DNA of 64,000 nt from Bacillota bacterium (GTDB lineage Bacteria; Bacillota; Clostridia; Christensenellales; SZUA-584), in the NCBI GenBank assembly GCA_023410475.1, contig JAEYPS010000014.1:27166-91165 (forward strand), read 5' to 3'. Both the position numbers and the translations under genes were made by a program. Positions within the stretch are counted from its first letter, which is position 1, and the number at the start of each line of letters is the position of its first letter. Below, in pieces: positions 24,997-33,602 of this stretch. The notes beneath the pieces were generated by a model. It was not told where the DNA came from and did no database searches. It was given only the letters and a program-made list of their open reading frames with translations.

Positions 24997-25661
24997 ATAA
25001 GATGCAGTTTTCCTTGTTCCAGCTTATAGGCCGTGTCGCAAAGCCCGCGAAGCGCTTTACCTTGGTCTATGATAATAAGCGTCTTCCCGCGCTTCTTAAG
25101 GAGCCTGACAGCGTCTGTTATCAGCGCCTGGCCCGCTTCGTCTGTCTGAGCCGACACCTCGTCGAGTATTATTATCCGTGGGTCCAGAGACAGAATGGAC
25201 GCAAGAGCGACGAGCTGCTGTTGCCCGCTTGAGAGCGTATGAGGCGGACAGTCATAAAAAGCTGTCATTCCCACAGCTCCAAGAACGCTTTCAACGCTCG
25301 ATATGATCTCTGCGCATTCAAAGCAGAGGTTTTCGGGCGAGAACGCGGCTTCGTCAACTACGGCGGGAGCGAAAAGCTGGCTTTCAGGTTCCTGAAACAC
25401 CATGCTTATCTGCCGCGCCGTGTCGCATATATCTTTGTACTTTATGTCTTCCCCGAAAACGCGCACGCTGCCCGAAAGCTCACCGTGTATCGACTTTGGT
25501 ATCACGCCGCACGCTATCATCGCAAGCGTTGATTTTCCGCAGCCGGATCTGCCGGTTATAGCGACAGCCTCTCCCTCCGCCGCGTCAAGCGATACTGCGC
25601 CAAGTATCGTTCTTCTTCCGTCATAGGAGAAGTTTAAATCTCTTATGCAAAGCGCGTTCAT
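24993..25661 (-). CDS. ECF transporter ATPase (first)
   Basis: 222-residue ABC ATPase. Walker A GRSGCGKST, Q-loop SMVFQEPESQLF, signature TLSSGQQQLVALASI, Walker B IIILDE and VSAQTD. The switch residue is Gln in IIIDQGKAL rather than the usual His, a degenerate feature that suggests this partner has the weaker catalytic site. It overlaps the S-component gene by four bases. Confidence 0.9.
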   Translation of the reverse strand: MNALCIRDLNFSYDGRRTILGAVSLDAAEGEAVAITGRSGCGKSTLAMIACGVIPKSIHGELSGSVRVFGEDIKYKDICDTARQISMVFQEPESQLFAPAVVDEAAFSPENLCFECAEIISSVESVLGAVGMTAFYDCPPHTLSSGQQQLVALASILSLDPRIIILDEVSAQTDEAGQALITDAVRLLKKRGKTLIIIDQGKALRGLCDTAYKLEQGKLHLI

Positions 25662-26275
25662 TCTATGTCTGTTCCTGCCTGTTTATTCTCATCCGATATC
25701 CTCGCCCCATCTTTTGATTCCTGCGTTCTGAAGACCGGAAAGATTTTTCGCGATCCTCTGGCAAGCGCCCATGCCCCAAGCCCTCCGATACCGCCCGACA
25801 CAGCGCCCGCAAGCAGCGCCAGCGCCAGCCACTGCACGGGCAGGTTGAAGAAAACAGCGTTGGTGAGAAATATCCCGGCGGCGTTTGCTATAAGCCCCAT
25901 AAAGAAGCATCTGAGAGGTTCTGCCTTGTTTTTTAACAGCATGTAAAAGAAATCCGCCATAAGCCCCGGTATTAAGTATGTTACAAGGCTCATTATGCCG
26001 TGGTTTCCTATTACGCCTGTTATTATGACGAGCAGCGACTGCACAAAGCATGTAAGCGTCGAGGCTCCGGGCTTTGATATAAGAGCCGCTGCCAGCACGA
26101 TAAACAGCATATAAAAACCGCCCGCGACTGTTCCCCCCGGTATTAGAAACGGCCCGGTTATTATATGAGCAAGAGGCGCGATAACGGGCTTTACCGCTAT
26201 GCCGAGCCCCGCGCACATCGCGATAACTATTATATCAAATACCGAAAACGACGAAAGAAACCTTCTCTTTTTCAT
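25658..26275 (-). CDS. ECF transporter S component (substrate-binding membrane protein)
   Basis: 205-residue membrane protein with five to six helices, first in a dedicated ECF operon. Segments such as VIAMCAGLGIAVKPVIAPL and GTVAGGFYMLFIVLAAALI and the acidic/basic C-terminal tail fit S components of the YkoE/ThiW-like group. Substrate vitamin or precursor is not determined. GGGTGA precedes the ATG. No riboswitch is visible upstream. Confidence 0.8.
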   Translation of the reverse strand: MKKRRFLSSFSVFDIIVIAMCAGLGIAVKPVIAPLAHIITGPFLIPGGTVAGGFYMLFIVLAAALISKPGASTLTCFVQSLLVIITGVIGNHGIMSLVTYLIPGLMADFFYMLLKNKAEPLRCFFMGLIANAAGIFLTNAVFFNLPVQWLALALLAGAVSGGIGGLGAWALARGSRKIFPVFRTQESKDGARISDENKQAGTDIE

Positions 26276-26304
26276 TATTTCACCCTAAGCTGTTTTCAGA
26301 AAAC

Positions 26305-26337
26305 AAATTATAAGGGCAATGACATGTCATAGCCCTT
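26305..26337 (-). terminator. Probable terminator after the GDPD gene
   Basis: Stem AAGGGC / GCCCTT (26312-26317, 26332-26337) extended by ATGACATGTCAT, followed on the minus strand by ATAATTTGTTTT. It lies between the phosphodiesterase and the ECF operon. Confidence 0.5.
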
Positions 26338-26385
26338 ATATAATATTAGTTATGCGATATTTGATTTATGTATACGAAAGTTATA

Positions 26386-27198
26386 TTACGGCCTGAAATA
26401 TTCAAATATTATCGTATCAAAGAAATGTTTGCAGTATTCTATATCGTCCGTTTCCCTTACGGTCCAGCCCACGAGCTTGCCGCCCATCATCCGAAACAGC
26501 CTGAGGCTGAGGCGCCGAGAGTCCTCATGCCGAAACGCCGCAAAATGCGGGCGCGCCGCGAAATTTGCGAGCATCCCCGAAAGTATCAACCCTTGGTGAA
26601 GGGGAAGCGTGCCGTAGCCCTTGAGCCTCATTGCGAGCTGTCCTCGGACGACATTCGGCCTGTGTCTTCTGAACCACCGCACGATTGCCGGGTTGAAAGA
26701 CTCTATCACGTAACGCCCATTATATGCATCCAACAGCTCCGCGGCCTTCTCACAAAGAAGCATATTTCTGTTAGATGTTTTAAACTCTACTATCAAAGGA
26801 ACGCGGCCGGCGACGAGAGACAGCACGTCGGAGAGCAGCGGTATAAACTCCTTTGTTTCGTGCAGGCTGTATGTACGCAGCTCTTCATACGTACAGTCCT
26901 TTACCGCCTTGTCCACACCGCAAACGCGTAAAAGCGTATCGTCGTGAAACACTACGACTTTTTCGTCTGCGGAAATCTGTATGTCGACCTCTATCCCGTA
27001 GCCGGCTGAGACGGCGAGCGAGAACGCCGCGAGCGAGTTTTCAGGAACGGTCTTGTCCTTGCTGTGGAGCCCTCTGTGCGCGTAATCGGCTGTCCAAACG
27101 GACTTATCTATACCGCGCGGTATACGTCCGGGCGCGATAAGAAACAAATATAACGCTATAAGGACGGCGGCTATGCCGCCCGCTATTATGTAAATCAA
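26386..27198 (-). CDS. Glycerophosphodiester phosphodiesterase, membrane-anchored
   Basis: 270-residue GDPD-family enzyme that hydrolyses glycerophosphodiesters to glycerol-3-phosphate and an alcohol. An N-terminal membrane segment (IIAGGIAAVLIALYLFLIA) is followed by the catalytic AHRGLHS, the metal ligands in PENSLAAF and YGIEVDIQ, and the second catalytic VVVFHDDTLLR. TTG 27198 has GGGGGTG upstream. It lies 16 bp after the MFS carrier gene, suggesting joint transcription. Confidence 0.92.
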   Translation of the reverse strand: MIYIIAGGIAAVLIALYLFLIAPGRIPRGIDKSVWTADYAHRGLHSKDKTVPENSLAAFSLAVSAGYGIEVDIQISADEKVVVFHDDTLLRVCGVDKAVKDCTYEELRTYSLHETKEFIPLLSDVLSLVAGRVPLIVEFKTSNRNMLLCEKAAELLDAYNGRYVIESFNPAIVRWFRRHRPNVVRGQLAMRLKGYGTLPLHQGLILSGMLANFAARPHFAAFRHEDSRRLSLRLFRMMGGKLVGWTVRETDDIEYCKHFFDTIIFEYFRP

Positions 27199-27214
27199 CA
27201 GAGCACCCCCGTTA

Positions 27215-28519
27215 TCAGTCAGCCGCGTCGAACGTTTCGATGCTTACCTGGCTTACAGGCTTGGAATCACCGTGCTTTACCGCCCACATCGTAAAGAACG
27301 CGAGCGCTACGAATATTGCGCCATAGGGAAGCAGGGTCGAATAGCTTACGTGCTGGAGAAGCAGACCCGAAAGATATGGTGTCACGATCTGCGCCGCCAT
27401 CGAGGCCGAGTAGTAATAGCCCGTGTATTTTCCGAGGTTCGCTCCCTTTGACATCTCGAGCACCATAGGCAGGGAATTAACGTTTATGGATGCCCAGCCT
27501 ACGCCCGCGAGCGCGAATGATACGTACATCAGGGGAGAGTACTCTTTATACAGCGTCGCGGTGCCGAAAACTGCCGACAGAAGGATTATTCCGAACATTA
27601 TGCTTTTCTTACGCCCTATCCTTGACGAAATGATTCCTACCGGTATAAACGCTAACGTAGCGGCTATGACCGCCACCATCATTATCAGCGAAGCCGTCTT
27701 CTCAGGCATGTCCAGGAAATTGACCGCGTATCTTGAAAATCCCGTAGTAACCGCGTTGTAGCCCATGAACCAAAGGAAAATGGAGCCTAGTATAAGAAGC
27801 ATACTCTTTTTTGCGCTGCCCGTCAGCTTTTGATTCAGCTGCTCGGGTTTTACGGCCTCTTTAGCCTCCTCAGGGTCTATTCCGGCCGCCGCGCTGTCCT
27901 GCCTCATCTTTTTGACGAGCTTGGGCTCATTTACGGAGAAAATCACAGCGAATGTGCCAATAAGCATAATAGTCGCAGTAGCCAAAAAAATCGGCCAATA
28001 GTTTGCGGTGTCAGGCTGCTTTGAATCGGGCGCGAGGAAGGAGTTGAGAAGCAGTATCATCGCGCCGCCTACAGCGCCCATAAGGTTTATTACGGCGTTG
28101 CCTTTCGTGCGCAGAGGCTTCGGCGTAATGTCGGGCATCAGCGCGACCGCAGGAGAACGGTATGTAGCCATAGCGATAAGCAAAACCCCGAGCGCAACCA
28201 TGAAAACAACTAGCTGGCGCGTATGCGTAGCGTAGGGAATGGCCATCATTATGGCCACGGAAATTAAGGTGCCATATAGTATATACGGCTTTCTGCGGCC
28301 TATTCTTGTGGCTGTCCTGTCCGAAAGCTTGCCGAGCAGCGGAAGCAGCAGCAGAGCCACGACGTTGTCAAGCGCCATTACGATACCCGTATTAGCTTCC
28401 CCCATGTTAAAGGTGTTCTGAAGAATAAGGGGGACAATAAAATCATAGAGCTGCCAGAACGCGGATATGGTCATAAACGCAAGGCCGACCAGAATGGTGT
28501 TTTTGTAACTCAGTCTCAT
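27215..28519 (-). CDS. MFS transporter, SLC45/GPH-like
   Basis: 434-residue 12-helix major facilitator. The loop 2-3 motif is GKLSDRTATRIGRRKPYI, and the second half has the matching IPVGIISSRIGRKKSIMFG. This double pattern is typical of sugar carriers of the SLC45 type. I choose ATG 28519 after GGAGAAAG; a longer frame to 28600 has no site and a poor leader. It probably moves a disaccharide or glycoside; its downstream phosphodiesterase may be co-transcribed. Confidence 0.87.
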   Translation of the reverse strand: MRLSYKNTILVGLAFMTISAFWQLYDFIVPLILQNTFNMGEANTGIVMALDNVVALLLLPLLGKLSDRTATRIGRRKPYILYGTLISVAIMMAIPYATHTRQLVVFMVALGVLLIAMATYRSPAVALMPDITPKPLRTKGNAVINLMGAVGGAMILLLNSFLAPDSKQPDTANYWPIFLATATIMLIGTFAVIFSVNEPKLVKKMRQDSAAAGIDPEEAKEAVKPEQLNQKLTGSAKKSMLLILGSIFLWFMGYNAVTTGFSRYAVNFLDMPEKTASLIMMVAVIAATLAFIPVGIISSRIGRKKSIMFGIILLSAVFGTATLYKEYSPLMYVSFALAGVGWASINVNSLPMVLEMSKGANLGKYTGYYYSASMAAQIVTPYLSGLLLQHVSYSTLLPYGAIFVALAFFTMWAVKHGDSKPVSQVSIETFDAAD

Positions 28520-28624
28520 TCGCTTTCTCCTTCCATATATGTATACATACAATGTACCATTGCGCGCATGTTTTATCAATAACTGCATATATTTGTTCAA
28601 CCAACGTAAGAACCATAATAAAAT

Positions 28625-28641
28625 AAGGGCATTACGCCCTT
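28625..28641 (-). terminator. Terminator after the phosphofructokinase gene
   Basis: Stem AAGGGC / GCCCTT (28625-28630, 28636-28641) with a 5-base loop and ATTTTATT on the minus strand, 30 bp past the stop. Confidence 0.6.
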
Positions 28642-28671
28642 TAAAAAGTTTAAGTTTGTGGCTGGCTGGCT

Positions 28672-29961
28672 TTATTGCCGCATCCTGACCGGGATGTAAG
28701 GCTGAGCCTTCTTATCGATAAGTGTGTTTTTGAGCCTGGCGAACCTTTGAAGACCGTTCTCGGTAACACTGTCTGGCCAGCCGTCTCCGATGAGCGGCAT
28801 GGCGTAATTGAGGAACGCATCCGTGACGTCTGTGCGGCTATCGCTGATCCAGCTTTCTGGCAGGTGCCTCACCGAGTTCGCGACAGCCCTCATATCAACT
28901 TTTGTATAATACGGCTTATAGACTTTGCCACTCTCGCGCAGTATAGTAGCCATATAACCTGTTCCCTCAGAAAGCGCCATATCAACGGCGTACGCGCCCA
29001 CCTCGTAAGCCTCTTTTATATCGACCTTCGAGCGGAATATCGCATTTGAGCGCTGCAGCACTCCGGGCACCTGGCCCGTTGAACAACCGCGCGCGCACAG
29101 CTTACAGCTGTTGAGGTGATTGACGACGACCTGCAGGGCTGTCGTCTGGCTCGCGCCGTACTCTATGTGCCCAAAACCGTCCCTCGCCTCTCCGAGGGAG
29201 CCTACGTCAAAGCCCTCGCTGACGATTACTATACACCTGCCGCTTCTTTTTATCTGTGAGTTCACGTTTTCAGCCAGCGATTCCAAGTTATGCCCCGCGT
29301 CCGCAAAATACATCTGAAGCGGCATCTCCCTTGCGGGGTCGGCCAACCTGGCGGCGGCGGTTAAGAACCCCGTCTTTCTTCCCATCGCCTGCAGCACGGC
29401 CACGCGCTCCGAGACGCACATTCCCTTGTTTTCCTCGTTCACGTCCTGAACGATGTTCGCCCAATACCGCGCGGCGCTGCCGTAACCAGGCGTATGGTCT
29501 ATTATCGTAAACTCCTCGTCGCCTATATCGTTGTCTATAGTTTTCGGCACTCCAGCTACCACAAGCTCATAGCCTTCGCTGTGCGCAAGCTTCGACACCT
29601 TGTCCGCGGTATCCATCGAGTCGTTGCCGCCTATATAGAAAAAATATCCTATATCATGCGCCCGCAGCACTTCTACTATGCGCTCGAAATCTTCTTCGCA
29701 GTCGCTGCCAAGTTTATAGCGGCACGTGCCTACCGCTCCCGAAGCGGGAGTGTTTTTCAGCAGTTCCAGCTCAAAAGGGTCCTCGGCCCTCATATCTATA
29801 AGTTCCTCCAAAAGCACGCCTTCGATGCCGTGTTTTGCGGCATATACGCTGCCTATCACATCCCCGCGCTCCAAGCAGCCCTTGACTACCCCCAGCAGAG
29901 ATGCGTTAATTACGGGAGAAGGTCCTCCCCCCAAAGCTACAAGCGCGTTTCTTTTTGTCAT
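28672..29961 (-). CDS. pfp: 6-phosphofructokinase, probably pyrophosphate-dependent
   Basis: 429-residue PFK-family enzyme for fructose-6-phosphate phosphorylation in glycolysis. Nucleotide loop LGGGPSP; the signature GGNDSMDTA puts Asp where ATP enzymes have Gly, and PKTIDND puts Lys where ATP enzymes have Gly. Both changes mark PPi-dependent members. GRKTGFLTAAARL is the substrate-binding segment. GGAGG precedes the ATG. Lengths near 400 residues fit this class. It is followed by its own terminator. Confidence 0.88.
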   Translation of the reverse strand: MTKRNALVALGGGPSPVINASLLGVVKGCLERGDVIGSVYAAKHGIEGVLLEELIDMRAEDPFELELLKNTPASGAVGTCRYKLGSDCEEDFERIVEVLRAHDIGYFFYIGGNDSMDTADKVSKLAHSEGYELVVAGVPKTIDNDIGDEEFTIIDHTPGYGSAARYWANIVQDVNEENKGMCVSERVAVLQAMGRKTGFLTAAARLADPAREMPLQMYFADAGHNLESLAENVNSQIKRSGRCIVIVSEGFDVGSLGEARDGFGHIEYGASQTTALQVVVNHLNSCKLCARGCSTGQVPGVLQRSNAIFRSKVDIKEAYEVGAYAVDMALSEGTGYMATILRESGKVYKPYYTKVDMRAVANSVRHLPESWISDSRTDVTDAFLNYAMPLIGDGWPDSVTENGLQRFARLKNTLIDKKAQPYIPVRMRQ

Positions 29962-30056
29962 GATGATCCTCCGTATGCAATCAGATGTTTTTATGTACTT
30001 AAATATAAACTAATACCTCGCGGCAGCCGATATCGCAGCTCGCCAACAACTCCTTG

Positions 30057-30971
30057 CTATAACACGTCCACCTCAGAGCGGCTGGGAATGGACGGCTGAG
30101 CGCCCTTTCGAGTCACCGCTATACCCGCAGCGCCGTTTGCGAAAACGACCGCTTCTTCGAGGCTATTTCCTTCCGACAGTGCCACGCATATCGCGGCGGA
30201 AAACGTATCGCCCGCCGCTGTGGTGTCGACTGCCTTTACGCTTTTTGCGGGGAAGCGCTTCGTGCCCTCTTTTCTAACTAAGAGCGCGCCCTTTTCGCCC
30301 AGAGTTACGATCACCGCCCCGACGCCTTTTTCAATAAGCGTTTTCGCCGCTGCTTCGGTCTCCTCTGTCGAATCCGCGCGTGCTCCGGCGAGTTCCGACA
30401 GCTCTCCCTCATTGGGCGTAAGTATGTCGATCATACCGAATATACCTTCAAGCCCGCCTCTTACGGGCGCGGGGTTCAATACTACAGTCTTTCCCTTGCG
30501 GTGAGCCGTCTCAATCGCGAAGCTTACCGTTTCAAACGGTATCTCGAGCTGAATAAGAACTATGTCCGCATCGTCCATCAGCCGCTCATTCGCCAGTATG
30601 TCTTCCGGCTTGAGCATGGCGTTGGCGCCGCTCGCAACCACTATGGTATTCTCACCGTTTTCGTCCACGCAAATAAACGCGAGCCCGGTGCTTGTCCCAT
30701 CCTGCGAAATTATACCGCCCGTGTCCGCTCCCGCGCTTTCAAGGCTCGATATCAGAACTTCGCCATAATTATCAGAGCCTACCCTTCCTATCATTGACGT
30801 CGTGCCGCCGAGCCTCGCCGCGGCATACGCCTGATTCGCTCCCTTGCCGCCCGGATGCTCCTGTTTGTCTCTGCCTATTATCGTCTCACCTGGCTTAGGC
30901 AAATGGCTGAGGCTGACAACGACGTCCATATTGAGGCTGCCGATAACGAGTATCTTGCCGTGTGAACTCAT
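30057..30971 (-). CDS. rbsK: Ribokinase
   Basis: 304-residue PfkB-family kinase. N-terminal GSLNMDVVVS, the sugar-binding HPGGKGANQAYAAARLGG, and the catalytic VDTTAAGDTFSAAI near residue 245 match ribokinase closely. I choose ATG 30971, which has GGGAG upstream; the frame to 31007 adds an unlikely basic leader. It phosphorylates ribose or a related pentose and adjoins the PFK gene 95 bp downstream. Confidence 0.9.
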   Translation of the reverse strand: MSSHGKILVIGSLNMDVVVSLSHLPKPGETIIGRDKQEHPGGKGANQAYAAARLGGTTSMIGRVGSDNYGEVLISSLESAGADTGGIISQDGTSTGLAFICVDENGENTIVVASGANAMLKPEDILANERLMDDADIVLIQLEIPFETVSFAIETAHRKGKTVVLNPAPVRGGLEGIFGMIDILTPNEGELSELAGARADSTEETEAAAKTLIEKGVGAVIVTLGEKGALLVRKEGTKRFPAKSVKAVDTTAAGDTFSAAICVALSEGNSLEEAVVFANGAAGIAVTRKGAQPSIPSRSEVDVL

Positions 30972-31074
30972 ATCTTTCGTTCTCCCATTACATTTCTTTG
31001 CGCGCATCCTCTGCTATTGTAGCTTATACGAACGGGTTTAGGCAAGAGCTTGGAAAGCGGCCGCGCCTGTCGGC

Positions 31075-31109
31075 ATTATAAAACCCGCACGCCTGACACA
31101 TGCGGGTTT
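31075..31109 (-). terminator. Terminator after the 2-oxoacid dehydrogenase operon
   Basis: Stem AAACCCGCA / TGCGGGTTT (31081-31089, 31101-31109), then TTTTAT on the minus strand. It lies 19 bp past the E1 stop. Confidence 0.85.
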
Positions 31110-31127
31110 AGGTGTTTGGTACCTCTT

Positions 31128-33602
31128 TTATACTCCCTTTTTGAATCTTTCGAGCTGCCCGAGATACGTGAAGTTGTTCTTCGCTACGTGACCCTTAAGC
31201 GGCATTATCTTCTCGTGCACGGCGTCTATTATCCAGCTCGGCTGCGGGAAGAAATAATCCTCGAGCTCGTGTGCCGGCGTTATCCAGTTCTTAGCGCCTA
31301 CGACCACGGGCGGAGCATCCAGGTAATCGAAACAGAGCTCCGTAATGTTCTGCGCGAAGTCCTTGAGGTGAGAGCCCCTCTCGCAAGCGTCTCCCGTTAT
31401 CACTATCTTGCCCGTCTTCTTAACGGATTCTATGACCTTCTCGTAATTGAACGGCACCAGGCTGCGCGCGTCTATGACCTCGGTCGAGACTCCGTATTGC
31501 TCCTCAAGCGTCTTCGCTGCGGGCAGCGCCCTGTAAAGCGTCGCGCCCACGGATAGTATCGTTAAATCGCTTCCCTGCTTCTTTACATCCGGGTCGCCCA
31601 TTTCGACCTCGTAATATCCTTCGGGCACGCCTTCGCTATGGAACATCTCTCCAATGTCGTATATCCTCTGGCTCTCCATGAACACTACCGGGTCTGTTCC
31701 GTTAAGCGCGGCGTTCATGAGACCCTTAGCGTCGTAAGGCGTCGCAGGGAACACGACCTTGAGGCCGGGAATGTGAGCGCAGATGCCCGAGAAGTCCTGA
31801 GAATGCTGCGCGCCGTACTTTGAGCCCACCGACATGCGCAAGATAAGCGGCATCTTCAATACTCCGGCGCTCATCGACTGCCACTTGCTCATCTGGTTGA
31901 ATATCTCGTCTCCGGCGCGGCCAAGAAAGTCGGAGTACATGAGCTCGACTACCGCGCGGCCTCCGCACATAGCGTAACCAACGCCCGTGCCGACGATAGC
32001 GCCCTCTGATATTGGGGAGTTGAACAGCCTGTGATAAGGCAGCGATTCAGTGAGCCCGCGGTATACGGCGAACGCGCCGCCCCAGTCACGGTTTTCCTCG
32101 CCGTAAGCTATCATCGTCGGGTCTTCGTAAAACTTGTCGATCATCGCCTCGAATATGCCGTCTCTTAATTGATATGCCTTTAGCTTCGATACCGGCTGAC
32201 CGTTCTCGTCGTACGCGAACCGTATTTTCTTTTTAAGCTGCTGGACGCGCGGGTTCTCTTCCTTGGGCATAAGTACGTCAGGCGCTCTTCCCGGCTCCAT
32301 AGACTTAACGCTCTGGTTCGAAAACATCAAATTGGCGATTATGTCGGGGTCTCTTTCAATGTCTATCCTCGGAGAGATATTATCGTCGACGGCGAGCCTC
32401 AGCGCGTCCACTATCTCATCGTGCGTCTTGGCGGATATTGCGTCGAGCTCGCTTTCGGGCGCTATGCCCGCACCGATGAGCTGCTCCCTGAACGCCGTTA
32501 TGGAGTCGGCCTTTATCCAGAGCTCCTTTTCCTCCTTCGTGCGGTACGAGTCCGCGTCGGAAGGACTATGGCCGCTTACGCGGTACGTCAGCACTTCAAT
32601 CAGCACAGGGCCTTTGTTTTCCTTTATAAGCTGCGTCTTCCTTCTGTAGGCGTCTATGACCGCGAGCGGGTTGTATCCGTCCACCGTCTCGGCGTGCATC
32701 TGGGAGGGCGTTATTCCCGCTCCGAGCCTCGCGACAAACTCATAGGCCATCGTCTCTCCCGTCGTCTGTCCACCCATGCCGTATCCGTTGTTGAATATGT
32801 TGTATATGATAGGCAGGCCGCCCTTATGCTCGTCGTCCCATAACGTGTTGAACTGGTCCATCGCGGAGAAATTCATGCCCTCGAACACCGGACCGCAGCC
32901 TATTGAGCCGTCACCGACGTTGCAGATAACGACGCCTTCCTTTTTGTTCACTCTCTTATAGAGCGCGCCTCCCGCCGCTATATCTCCGCTGCCGCCCACG
33001 ATGGCGTTGTTCGGGAACGAGCCGAACGGTATGAAGAACGCGTGCATCGAGCCTCCGAGTCCTTTGTTGAAGCCTGTGGATCTGCCGAAAATCTCCGCGA
33101 GTACGCCGTAGATAAGGAATGCCCTCGCCAAATCCTTAACGCTCTTTGACTTGGAGTCGCTTTCGACGACTCGGTATATCGCGCCTCCGAAGAACTCCTG
33201 CATAATGCTTTTAAGCTTAGCATCGGGTATCTTCTCTATCGCCGAGAGGCCCTTCGCTAAGATCTCGCCATGGCTGCGGTGCGAGCCGAATATATAATCC
33301 TCGATACCGAGATCGAACGCCTGACCGACATAAGCCGCCTCCTGCCCGATGCCAAGATGCGCCGGGCCGGGGTTGCTGTATTTTATGCCCGCGAACTCGT
33401 CCTTTGTCTTTATCTCGTTCAGCATGGTCTCGAATTCGCGTATTATGAGCATATCGCGGTAGATGCGCAGGAACTCCTCTTTTGTGAAATTATCCTTCTC
33501 GTCCCTGACGGTCTTTCGGTAAGCGTTTACCGGTATGTCGCTGAATGTTACGCTGCCCTGCTGCCTTCTCTTTTCCGGGTCTATCGTCAGTAATTTAGTC
33601 AT
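31128..33602 (-). CDS. 2-oxoacid dehydrogenase E1, alpha and beta subunits fused
   Basis: 824 residues holding both halves of a heterotetrameric E1, which decarboxylates a 2-oxoacid with thiamine diphosphate and loads E2. The alpha part (to about residue 410) has GSHRSHGEILAKGL, the thiamine motif GDGSIGCGPVFEGMNF, and GYGMGGQT. The beta part (from about 480) has GEENRDWGGAFAVYRG, SPISEGAIVGTGVGYA and GAQHSQDFSG. GGAGGG precedes the ATG, which overlaps the end of the E3 gene by eight bases. Pyruvate, acetoin and branched-chain acids are all possible substrates. Confidence 0.93.
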   Translation of the reverse strand: MTKLLTIDPEKRRQQGSVTFSDIPVNAYRKTVRDEKDNFTKEEFLRIYRDMLIIREFETMLNEIKTKDEFAGIKYSNPGPAHLGIGQEAAYVGQAFDLGIEDYIFGSHRSHGEILAKGLSAIEKIPDAKLKSIMQEFFGGAIYRVVESDSKSKSVKDLARAFLIYGVLAEIFGRSTGFNKGLGGSMHAFFIPFGSFPNNAIVGGSGDIAAGGALYKRVNKKEGVVICNVGDGSIGCGPVFEGMNFSAMDQFNTLWDDEHKGGLPIIYNIFNNGYGMGGQTTGETMAYEFVARLGAGITPSQMHAETVDGYNPLAVIDAYRRKTQLIKENKGPVLIEVLTYRVSGHSPSDADSYRTKEEKELWIKADSITAFREQLIGAGIAPESELDAISAKTHDEIVDALRLAVDDNISPRIDIERDPDIIANLMFSNQSVKSMEPGRAPDVLMPKEENPRVQQLKKKIRFAYDENGQPVSKLKAYQLRDGIFEAMIDKFYEDPTMIAYGEENRDWGGAFAVYRGLTESLPYHRLFNSPISEGAIVGTGVGYAMCGGRAVVELMYSDFLGRAGDEIFNQMSKWQSMSAGVLKMPLILRMSVGSKYGAQHSQDFSGICAHIPGLKVVFPATPYDAKGLMNAALNGTDPVVFMESQRIYDIGEMFHSEGVPEGYYEVEMGDPDVKKQGSDLTILSVGATLYRALPAAKTLEEQYGVSTEVIDARSLVPFNYEKVIESVKKTGKIVITGDACERGSHLKDFAQNITELCFDYLDAPPVVVGAKNWITPAHELEDYFFPQPSWIIDAVHEKIMPLKGHVAKNNFTYLGQLERFKKGV

